Shown piece by piece: positions 27,241 to 35,600 of a DNA stretch of 64,000 nucleotides. Origin of the DNA: an uncultured Acetatifactor sp. (GTDB taxonomy: Bacteria > Bacillota > Clostridia > Lachnospirales > Lachnospiraceae); assembly GCA_910584865.1 (NCBI GenBank), contig CAJUCE010000003.1, forward strand, positions 134,500 to 198,499. Direction: 5' to 3'. The notes beneath the pieces were generated by a model. The model saw only the letters and a list, made by a program, of their open reading frames with translations. It was not told where the DNA came from and did not search any database. Within the stretch, counting starts at the first letter, position 1, and each line of letters starts with the position of its first letter. The position numbers and the translations under genes were made by a program.

Positions 27241-28422
27241 TTATACCACAGCCTCAAAAATAACCTTCCCACCCCATGAAATTTCTTTCACTCCCGGCAC
27301 TTTATTCTTATTGAAGTTAAAGCTGAGCAAATACCCCTTCTGCGCATGATAGGATTCCAGATAAGATGCTAACTGCTCTTCTCCCCTTCTGTTGTACTCC
27401 TCGCCGCGCCATATTTTGATTTCTATAATGTACTGCCGCCCTCTGTAGTCAACAATCACGTCTGTACGCCCCCGATCCCTGGTTCTGGCTTCAATATAGT
27501 AGTTGCCCACGCCGTTGATGACCGGCTTTAAATACAGCAGGAAAAACTTCCTCCCGTTTTCCTCTATAAATTTCTCATCAGCGGAATGGTATAAGTCTCC
27601 CCAGTGGACTACAAATTTTTCCAACAGAAGCTCCATATTCAGGACACCATTTTGGACAAACTGGTTCCGGTCTGCCACTGCAGCCGAAAACGTCCTGTTG
27701 GAAACCTCTTCCTCCGATAAAAATAGATTATACAAAACAGTTTCAAAAATTCTATTTGCAACCGCCATGGCTCCATTTACATTCTTTACAAAACCAAACA
27801 TAGACGCAAGCTGAATAACATCATTGTGGGCATTAAATACAACCGTTTCCCCCAAAAACAACATGGAATAAAGCAATTTCCGCAGTTTCGGAAAATCCGT
27901 CAGCTTATTAATCAAAGAGTCAAACAGCGTGTTCTTCTCCATCAGCAGAATCTTCTCTGCCGCCAACAGCCCCTCCCTGGTCCATGCCGCCTGCCTGTCC
28001 GGGAATTCCACGCTTCCCGCAACCTCCTCATCCATAAGCTGGCAAAGACGGGAAACCAGAAAGGGGTAGCCGCAGGTTTCCCCATACAAAAGTTCCGCCA
28101 TCTGCTTTACGTCCATTCCAGTATGGTAGTCCGCCTCATATTCGGCCAACATCCCCTCTATGCCCTCCGCCTCCAAATCCATATTCACATGAAACGCGGC
28201 TGCAATGTTCCATGGACTGTTATGCTTATGCTCCGAATCCGGGCGGACCTTCTGCTTCAGGTTCCTGATATCATATACCCCTGCCAAAATCACCGACTGA
28301 AACGTGGGAAATTCATCCCTCTGCAGGTAATATCCCCGCAAAAGAGCCAGAAAATCAAGGAAGACCTGGTTATTTGACGCACTGTCTACCTCGTCAATGA
28401 GCAGAATAACATGGCCGGAATT
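27241..28422 (-). pseudogene. 5'-truncated AAA ATPase with PD-(D/E)XK-like C-terminus
   Basis: The frame opens after a TAG at 28423-28425 and reads GHVILLIDEVDSASNNQVFLD, a Walker B region, then FQSVILAGVYDIRNLKQKV (sensor region) and continues about 390 codons. The C-terminus has a nuclease-like core, GRTDVIVDYRGRQYIIEIKIW with EEQLASYLES. The Walker A part, expected about 80-100 codons upstream, is missing and the neighbouring DNA belongs to the next gene's 3' end. It therefore looks like a deletion remnant of the same superfamily as the intact gene at 56159-57841. An internal ATG could still give a shortened protein. Confidence 0.75.
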
Positions 28423-28461
28423 CTATGGACCGAATCATCCTCCGGCTCCGAATTGCAGAAC

Positions 28462-28950
28462 CTATAGATTTTTTGCAAAATATAACACCAATGTCCCATC
28501 CTCTACTTCGGACATGACAAACTCATCATAGCCCCAGTGGAGATAGATTCCCAGATTTCTGGTCATATGGGCCTCTACCCCGATGGTCAGCCTCCGGCAG
28601 CCGGTCTCTCCGGCATACTTTTCCATCAGCTTCACAAGACGAGAGATATGTCCCTGTCCTTCATAGGCCTTCTCTATCCTCAGAGCGTTGATATTTGCCG
28701 TTGTTCCGCCATCCGCCAGCAATTCCCGCCCGCCTATGGCGCGGCATTCCGGCTCAAAGAGCAGCGTACCCTCCCCTACAGGCTCTCCGTCAAGCGATAC
28801 CAGAAAAGTTTTTGACTTGCCTGACATATGATAGTCTATGTATTCCTTCCTCCATCTTACCCAGTCTTCATCCCCCTTGTTATTTTCAATGTTCTTCTCC
28901 CATATCTTCTCCAACCCCGGCAGCAAAGCAATTCCATAGCTCCATTCCAT
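28462..28950 (-). CDS. GNAT-family N-acetyltransferase
   Basis: A 162-residue acetyltransferase. The CoA site is INALRIEKAYEGQGHISRLVKLMEKYA (QGHIS in the pyrophosphate loop), the substrate side starts with KTFLVSLDGEPVGEGTLLFEPE, and the C-terminus contains RNLGIYLHWGYDEFVM, as in aminoglycoside-type and general GNATs. The GGAGGAGGGACAGTGT site supports the start. Its 3' end abuts the truncated AAA gene, marking the deletion junction. Confidence 0.85.
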   Translation of the reverse strand: MEWSYGIALLPGLEKIWEKNIENNKGDEDWVRWRKEYIDYHMSGKSKTFLVSLDGEPVGEGTLLFEPECRAIGGRELLADGGTTANINALRIEKAYEGQGHISRLVKLMEKYAGETGCRRLTIGVEAHMTRNLGIYLHWGYDEFVMSEVEDGTLVLYFAKNL

Positions 28951-29041
28951 ACACTGTCCCTCCTCCCCAAGCCTTTTTATGCAACTTCCCAGACATACTT
29001 TTATAATTCCTTTATAATTGCTTTATCTTTTTCCAAAATCC

Positions 29042-29060
29042 ATACCACAAACTTTGGTAT
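29042..29060 (-). terminator. Small hairpin after the nitrilase-like gene
   Basis: AUACCA (29055-29060) pairs with UGGUAU (29042-29047) around a 7-nt loop, followed by GGAUUUUGG. Too short to be sure it terminates. Confidence 0.3.
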
Positions 29061-29069
29061 AAGGATACC

Positions 29070-29777
29070 CTATTCTGCCAGACGAGAGAATAAATTTGGC
29101 GTTCTGTCATCAAAATAGCCGATAGGATTTTCTTTGCTTTTTTCCAAATCAATTTCCAACTCAAAGCCGCCATATTGATTTTGCTTCCATAACACGCATC
29201 TTCCTGACGGGTCATATGCATAAGCCAGGGGAATGTGTCCCGCAAAGTGGGAGCAGCCAATGACGGATACCTCATTCTCAATAGCCCGCGCCCTTGCCAG
29301 TGAAGTCCACTGTTCAAGCTGCAGCTCATGGTACATTCCTGTCCCGATTATATTGATCAATAAAACCGGATTGTCCAAACACATAATCCTTGACACTTCC
29401 GGAAAATGTATCTCATAGCAGATCGGTATTCCAATCTGTCCGAATTTCGTATTTACACAGCCGATTTTTTCTCCATGTCTTTTCTTTTTCTGCTTTTCCC
29501 CTTTGGTCAGGATACATTTCGTATATTCATCAACAATATTGCCGCCGTCTATGACCAGGGCCTTTTGCTGTCCGTTCTGGCTGAAATCCTTATAACCGGT
29601 GATGACATATTTTTCTTCTTTCCTTATTATGGCAACCGCTTCTCCCAGGACATTGCTGTCTAAAAAGCCTTCCGGAAAAACGTACAGGTCTGCTTTTCTC
29701 TCCGACAGAAAATGCTTTAGCTCCTTTATGCTATTATTCTGCTTCGGAACGGCTAATAACATATTCATGGCTCTCAT
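29070..29777 (-). CDS. Carbon-nitrogen hydrolase (nitrilase superfamily)
   Basis: A roughly 235-residue amidase-fold protein. The catalytic triad is readable: Glu in LYVFPEGFLDSN, Lys in YTKCILTKGEKQKK, and Cys in GIPICYEIHFPEVSR, followed by the family's TSLARARAIENEVSVIGCSHFAG. It cleaves a C-N bond of an amide, nitrile or related small molecule; the substrate is unknown. Start choice is uncertain: a GTG at 29789, an ATG at 29777 and an ATG at 29768 (MNMLLAVPKQ) are all in frame behind AAAGGAAG; I report 29777. Confidence 0.8.
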   Translation of the reverse strand: MRAMNMLLAVPKQNNSIKELKHFLSERKADLYVFPEGFLDSNVLGEAVAIIRKEEKYVITGYKDFSQNGQQKALVIDGGNIVDEYTKCILTKGEKQKKKRHGEKIGCVNTKFGQIGIPICYEIHFPEVSRIMCLDNPVLLINIIGTGMYHELQLEQWTSLARARAIENEVSVIGCSHFAGHIPLAYAYDPSGRCVLWKQNQYGGFELEIDLEKSKENPIGYFDDRTPNLFSRLAE

Positions 29778-29789
29778 TCTTCCTTTCAC

Positions 29790-30219
29790 TGAATATCACC
29801 AAGATGGAAAAAACAATTTATCTTTCATCCGCTCATGAGAAATATCACCCAATGAATGTCATCTTGGTATGCAGAAATGTTTTCCGTCAGATCTCTGTTC
29901 CCGCATAATAATCTTCCTCCTCTTTGTCGCCCTGGAGCATATGGCATCAGACAACAATGCGAATCTCTGTCCCTTTTTATTATATATGGCTTTAAAGTGA
30001 GTTGCAATGAGAAACCTGAATAAATTTTAATTGATGCAATTTTAATTGATCTGTTCCGACATTCCGGCCGATGTGTTCCACGGTTTACTGCTTACGGCTT
30101 CGCCATTCACAGCATAGCAGCCTCTGTAATGCCACAGCATTTAGCATCCCCGCGATACCTCATCAATTATTTCAATAAAGTATTGCAGTAATTATTTAAC
30201 GAAAAGCATTAAAACATTA
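29790..30219. other. 430-bp gap without a convincing gene
   Basis: Only short frames are present. A 9-bp inverted repeat with far arms (ACCAAGATG near 29800, CATCTTGGT near 29865) is the sole structure noted. The remainder is AT-rich towards the promoter of the DUF2975 gene. Confidence 0.5.
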
Positions 30220-30248
30220 TTGACATACTTAAATTCATATGCTATTAT
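30220..30248 (+). promoter_or_regulatory. Promoter of the DUF2975/XRE pair
   Basis: TTGACA (30220-30225), 17-bp spacer, TATTAT (30243-30248). The predicted start, near 30255-30257, coincides with the first base of the folded leader described next. Confidence 0.8.
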
Positions 30249-30256
30249 ACGGCTAA

Positions 30257-30409
30257 GATGACAGACACAAAGGTAACCTTTTATACTCGTGAACGCATTT
30301 AACTGCCGCTTATTACCCCGGCACTGAAGAAGCGTTCGCTCGTTATACATATTGGTTGGCACTTGTTTTCGTTAGTAAGTATAAATGCCGGATAAGGCAG
30401 TCTGTCATC
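30257..30409 (+). promoter_or_regulatory. Long structured 5' leader RNA (153 nt), class unknown
   Basis: The two ends form a perfect 10-bp stem (30257-30266 with 30400-30409). Inside are a small hairpin AAAGG-UAA-CCUUU (30269-30282) and a long nested arm: ACUGCC (30302-30307) with GGCAGU (30396-30401), CUUAU with AUAAG, and CCGGCA (30318-30323) with UGCCGG (30386-30391). The outer stem and the ACUGCC/GGCAGU pairing share two bases, so they could exchange. The element starts at the predicted transcription start and ends 50 nt before the DUF2975 start codon. No U-run terminator follows; translational control or RNA stability is more likely. A small mobile palindromic element is the main alternative. 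Confidence 0.5.
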
Positions 30410-30458
30410 AAAAGGCAACTATTGACTGGTATGAGCGCTGACGCGCACAGGAGGTACA

Positions 30459-31091
30459 ATGCGTATGAAATTCAATCAAATATTCGCAAATGAGCACTTG
30501 GCCGGATCTGCCGCCCGGCTCATGAAATATCTCTGCTATTTTGCAATCTGTTTCTATGTCCTATGCGCCGTCCTCAGTTTTATGGGACGTCAGACCTTTT
30601 TCCTGCATACAAAAACAGGAACCTTTGAGCGGGCGATTTACGCAGAGGAAAATCATAACCCGCATTCCCGCAGTATGACTGTCTCCATGGGCGATGATAT
30701 TCATGTATGGACAAATGATACTGACCAGATTGACCCGGCTGTTCAGGCAGGGCTTTCCCTCATGTATGCTGTCCACATAATTCCCATGATTTTTGCCTAT
30801 TGGTTTTTGAGCCGTGTATTTTCCAACATAAATAAAGGGCAGATTTTTACGGAGCAGAACTCCTCTTATCTGCTTTATTATGGGATGCTCCAATTGGGGG
30901 CGGCTGTTTTTGTACCATTTATCAAACTGTTGATTTGCCGGGTTGTGAACCTTGCATCTGGCGGCCGGATGTCCATTTCCACCGGCCGTGCCGTGCTTAA
31001 TATGCTTATCCCCGGCATTGCTTTCATTGTGGCTGCGTACATCATCCATTACGGGGTGCATCTGCAGGACGAGGTGGATCATACATTATGA
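30459..31091 (+). CDS. DUF2975 family membrane protein
   Basis: A 210-residue protein with four predicted membrane helices (LMKYLCYFAICFYVLCAVLSF; the MYAVHIIPMIFAYWFLSRVF segment; LLYYGMLQLGAAVFVPFIKLL; MLIPGIAFIVAAYIIHYG) and a soluble stretch between helices 1 and 2. The string SRVFSNINKGQIFTEQN is typical of DUF2975, whose genes are almost always coupled to a small YozG-like XRE regulator, as here. Function unknown; it may act as a membrane sensor that controls the regulator. AGGAGG-TACA precedes the start, and its stop overlaps the next start (ATGA). Confidence 0.85.
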   Translation: MRMKFNQIFANEHLAGSAARLMKYLCYFAICFYVLCAVLSFMGRQTFFLHTKTGTFERAIYAEENHNPHSRSMTVSMGDDIHVWTNDTDQIDPAVQAGLSLMYAVHIIPMIFAYWFLSRVFSNINKGQIFTEQNSSYLLYYGMLQLGAAVFVPFIKLLICRVVNLASGGRMSISTGRAVLNMLIPGIAFIVAAYIIHYGVHLQDEVDHTL

Positions 31092-31297
31092 TTATTATTC
31101 GGCTTGACCGTGTGTTGGCGGACAGGAAAATGCGGCTTAATGACCTGGCGGCCCGGGTAGGTATCTCTAATGTCAATCTTTCTTACTTAAAAACAGGAAA
31201 AGTAAAGGCCGTCCGTTTCAGTACCCTGGATGCAATCTGCAAAGTTCTGAAGTGTCAGCCGGGAGATATTCTTGAATATGTCGAAGATTCGGAATGA
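31088..31297 (+). CDS. Small XRE-family HTH regulator (YozG-like)
   Basis: A 69-residue single-domain helix-turn-helix protein: RLDRVLADRKMRLNDLAARV, then GISNVNLSYLKTGKVKAVRF (recognition helix) and TLDAICKVLKCQPGDILEYV, the standard ending of this group. It starts on an ATGA overlap with the DUF2975 gene, implying translational coupling and a functional pair. It probably autoregulates the operon. Confidence 0.92.
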   Translation: MIIIRLDRVLADRKMRLNDLAARVGISNVNLSYLKTGKVKAVRFSTLDAICKVLKCQPGDILEYVEDSE

Positions 31298-31464
31298 ACC
31301 ACCCCGCCACAGGCTAAAAGCGTCCTTTGGACACTTTGGTATCCGGCCCTGGTTTCCATCTTCAGAACGCTGCAAACAGCGGGGTATTAGACCCGTAAAG
31401 GAATAAAAAACTGCAGTCTCCGAATTCGAAGACAAAAATACTACGGCCTTAGGAGGACAAAATA

Positions 31465-32622
31465 ATGAATGTTTATTATCGCAAAAATGGAAATACATGG
31501 AAAGAAGACCGCAGGAAATCCCCTCTCTCCTGCATCCCCGTGAACCGGACTTTCCTCTGGGGCAGCCATGAAATCCGCATTCCGGCCCTCTATATCGGCA
31601 GGGAGGGCGTTGTCATCGATATCTGCTCCAGACTGCCCACAGAAGAAATCCTCCGGTTCCAGAGAAAATGGCCCCGTGAGAAACGGCTCTGCCTGAGGAC
31701 ACAGGAAGACTATGAACAGATAGATGCGGATAATCCGGGAAGCCGTGATTTTCTGGCGGATTTGTGCCTGGACGGACAGCCCCTCGCCTGCCGCATGAGC
31801 GCAAGCCTAAGATGGTATCCGGAAGCGCTCCGCCCCGACAGGGACGCGGAACAGGTGCAGGATGCACGGCACAACGGCATAGACGCGGATACAGAAACGC
31901 CCACAGCTGCACGACACGACGACGTAAACGCGGATACAGGAACGCCTATTAATGCCCGGTTCAACGGCACTGACACGAAAACACGCACAGCTGCCTGGCA
32001 CAATGACGCAGATGCAGAAGCACTCATGAATGCCTACGAATGCGACAAGAACGCCTGCTGGCATCTGGGACGGATTCTCTATGACTGGAAGGAAGACCCT
32101 ATCCTGTCTCCCTCAAGAGTTTCCCTGGTATTCCACGCCCGCCCCATCTCTGTCACCACAAAGCATTTTACCACAAAACCTTTTTCCGCTGAACCATCCA
32201 TGGACCCCAGAGAAATCAGGACCATCCATCCCGCAACCGGACAGGAATACACCCTGACGCTTCACGGATGCGAAGAAACCATGCACGACTTCAGCAACAT
32301 AGGCGCAAAGGAGATACTTTACCCGGAACACTGCCAGGTTCTCTCCTACAGCATCTCCCCTGAAATAGAAACTGGCCTGTTTGAAATCAGGGACTGCGGG
32401 GAAAGTGACCCGCCCCGTCCGCAAGAAAAGACAGACACCCCCCGCGAGTCAGGATCCGGCTGTACCGCCATCTTTCTCGCGGGAAAAAATCCTTCCCCCG
32501 ACAGGCGGATCGCTCTCTCCTCCCTGCATTTTGAGCCCGTCAGGGAAGTCCGGTGGCGGACTGTTTTTGAGATAAAGCCCCTGGAAGACTTGGAGATTAC
32601 TTTTCCGATTCCGCTGCCTTGA
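31465..32622 (+). CDS. Hypothetical protein with internal 15-residue repeats
   Basis: A 385-residue soluble protein I do not recognise. GGAGGACAAAATA precedes its ATG, so it is probably translated. The N-terminal part (LWGSHEIRIPALYIGREGVV) and the C-terminal part (AIFLAGKNPSPDRRIALSSL, VRWRTVFEIKPLEDLEITF) read as beta-rich segments. Between them, at about residues 134-180, is a hydrophilic repeat (ARHNGIDADTETPTA and variants) that breaks an otherwise continuous pattern. Its 3' end overlaps the end of the opposite-strand helicase-nuclease gene by 26 bp, so the two are convergent rather than an operon. No link between their functions can be claimed. Confidence 0.6.
   Translation: MNVYYRKNGNTWKEDRRKSPLSCIPVNRTFLWGSHEIRIPALYIGREGVVIDICSRLPTEEILRFQRKWPREKRLCLRTQEDYEQIDADNPGSRDFLADLCLDGQPLACRMSASLRWYPEALRPDRDAEQVQDARHNGIDADTETPTAARHDDVNADTGTPINARFNGTDTKTRTAAWHNDADAEALMNAYECDKNACWHLGRILYDWKEDPILSPSRVSLVFHARPISVTTKHFTTKPFSAEPSMDPREIRTIHPATGQEYTLTLHGCEETMHDFSNIGAKEILYPEHCQVLSYSISPEIETGLFEIRDCGESDPPRPQEKTDTPRESGSGCTAIFLAGKNPSPDRRIALSSLHFEPVREVRWRTVFEIKPLEDLEITFPIPLP
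31864..31998 (+). repeat. 45-bp in-frame repeats in the unknown protein
   Basis: Units 31864-31908 and 31909-31953 are clearly related 45-mers, and 31954-31998 is a diverged third copy (ARHNGIDADTETPTA, ARHDDVNADTGTPIN, ARFNGTDTKTRTAAW). Confidence 0.7.
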
Positions 32623-35600
32623 AGTTCCGGAGGATGCCGGCTATTTTCCCATTGTCCATCTCCTGCATCAGCCCCTGCTTCAGGCACGCCTGAAGCCCAT
32701 AACCCACCACATTCTCTATCACATTTCCCAGTCTGGAGAATCCGAACTTCTTCGCAGTCTCCCGAACCAGGTCAGGACGCTCCATTGCGCCCTGCTCCCG
32801 GAGCACTTCCAATGCGGCGTTCTGTATCTCCCGGGAGGGAACATCGTCCATGCTCCGTCTGCCGTCCTCATCCCCGCCCACCCGGTATATCGCATATTCG
32901 TCGGGATTCTGCTCCTTCTTCCAGTAGAATTCCCTGTCTTCTTCCCTGGTGACGGTCATCTCCTCCTTCTCCAGGACAGCCGAAAAAATACCTTCCACTC
33001 TGGCACCTGTCCTGCTGATTCCAAAGGCCCCCAAGACCTTTCGCAGCAGCAGCTTCCTGCTCACCGGCGCTTCCTTCTCCAGAACCGTCTTCACCACCCT
33101 GGTGATTTTTTTCCGGTTCTCCGGCAGGTAAAAATCATCCGGCGAACCTGCAGGCTCGACTAGTGCGCTCTCATAAGCCCTCGCCGCTGTCTCCTGCGCC
33201 TCCTCCCGTTCCATCTGCTGAAAAGCCTCAAAGCAGACCGGTGGCTGCGGCACGGCCTTTTTCTCCGGCTCCCGGGACCGGGATGCGTTCTCCAGTCCCT
33301 GTCTGATGTGGGCAAGCACCCTGGACGGGTCATCCACCCAGTCCAATGTCCAGACGCGCATCACATTCCACCCCAGTCCCTCCAGTACTTCAGGCTGTAA
33401 GAGGAACCGGTCTCTGGCTGTGGCAGCTTCCCTGCAGTTTTCTCCGTCTAACAAAAGCCCCAGCAGATACCGCTCCCTGTCCTCCGGATCCACGATGCCC
33501 ATATCCATCTTGAACGCGGAACAGCCGATATTGCATTTCACTTCGTATCCCAGGCCTCTCACTGCATCCGCAATGTCCTGCACCAGAAAATCTTCTTTTT
33601 TTACCAAAGTATCCGCCCGCTGCGCCAACGCGCTCCTGCCTCTCTCGGCGAATTCCAGAAAGCCTTTCAGCCCTGCCAGACCCTCCGCCCTGGTCCGCGT
33701 CAGGTCAATCTGCTCCGGCCGCAGCACGGAATAGACAATCATAGATTTCCTGGCTCTGGTAATCGCCACATTCAGACGGCGCCATCCGCCTTCCCGGTTC
33801 AGGGGTCCGAAGTTCATGGACACATTTCCCTCCGCATCCGGTCCGTATCCCACGGAAAATAAGATGACATCCCGCTCGTCACCCTGGACATTTTCCAGGT
33901 TTTTGATAAAGACAGGTTCCCTGGAATTTCGGTCAAATTCCTCCAGTTCGGGATGTTTCCTGAATTCCTCGAACAGCATATCGTCGATGAGGTTCTGTTG
34001 GGCGGAGCTGAAAGCCACCACCCCGATGCTGTCCCCGCGCAGCGTCTCGTCCTTCAGCCTGCGCAGCACCTCCGCCACAATGGCCCGGGCCTCCGCCTTA
34101 TTCTGCTTTGTCTTTCCCTTATCGTAGAATCCTTCCGGGCGGATCAGCCTCACTTCCGATACCAGGTCCGCAGGGGAAGGGAATGTATAGAGCCGGTTGT
34201 CGTAATATTTCATGTTGCTGTAGGCAATCAGGCTCTCGTGGCGGGAGCGATAATGCCATTTCAAAGACTCCTGTGGCATGGAAACGGCCAGACAGTCGTC
34301 GAGAAGGCTCTCCAGATCTTCCTGCTCCCCGTTCTCCTCATCCACCCGGTTGGAGGAAAAGAAGTTGGTGGGCGGAAGCTGTTTGGGGTCTCCCACCACA
34401 ACCACACTTTCCCCTCTGGCGATGGTTCCCACGGCCTCACTGGTGGGCAATTGGGAGGCTTCGTCGAAAATCACCAGGTCAAATTTGGGGAAGGAAGGGT
34501 CTATGTACTGGGCCACGGAGATTGGGCTCATCAGCATACAGGGGCAGAGCTTGCGGAGCAGGGCGGGAATCTGGTCAAACAGCTTCCGCAGGGACAACTG
34601 GCGCCCGTTGCTGCGAATCGCCTTCTTCAGGATGCCCAGTTCGGAAGTAGCGGCACTGGCACCCCCGGAAACCGGAACCTGGGCCGACAGCCTGGCTGCC
34701 AGTTCCTGTACGGTCAGCCTCTGGTAAAGGGAAAGGGTCTCCCGGTACCGGGCAATCTCGTCCCCGTACTGTTTCCCATGAAAATCAGCAAGCCGTCTGT
34801 CTCCCGCAATGGTTCCCAGTGCCAGCCCGTAATACAGGCTTCCCGTGAAAGCGTCCTGAATGTCCGCCCCGGTGACCCGGCCGGACTTGTAAGCCTCGCT
34901 CACTGTCCCCAGTCCGTTCTCCCGAAGCGCCGCATCCGCCTGATTGAAAAGCGTTTTGCTGCGCAGTTCTTCCAAGTGGCCGGCGTATCTCTCAAGGGTC
35001 CGGCGCAGGGTTTCGAGCCACAGCTCCTCCTTACGGCCTGTCTCCCGGAGTGCCCGGCTGTCCGTAAATGTGCTCTCCCCGGCTGCCTGCATTCCGCTTC
35101 CGTTTCCTGTTCTGCCTGCTCCGCTTTCCGCAATATCATACATTTCTGCCGCAGCGGTTCCCGTCGTGTCAGTCGTGGCTCCCGCCCTGCCGCTTCCCGT
35201 TCTGCCGGTCACGGATTCCGTCACGCTGCTTCCTCTCCCGGTCACATCCTCTATATGCCATTTTTCCAAAAATGCATCCAAGCACTTTCGAAATTCCGTC
35301 AGCTCCCTCACATGCCCTGTCAGCGCCCCTTCCTCTCCCCGGAGGACGGCTTCCTTAACGGCCTTTCTGTCCCCGTCCCGGAAAAGAGCACAGCCTGCCT
35401 CCAGAGCGGCAGTTTTATCCAAAGCGGCCTCCAGTGCACCCCAGTCCGTGGATACGCCGAAAAACAATCCTGCCGTCAGCTCGGTGAGTTGGGGCGGAGT
35501 CTCCTGAATTTCCCGTTTTCCGGCTTCCAACAGGCCCAATGCCTCGTAAAAGCCGGGCATCCGGTCTTTGGTGACGGTTTCCGGTTTCCTGGCGTAGAGC

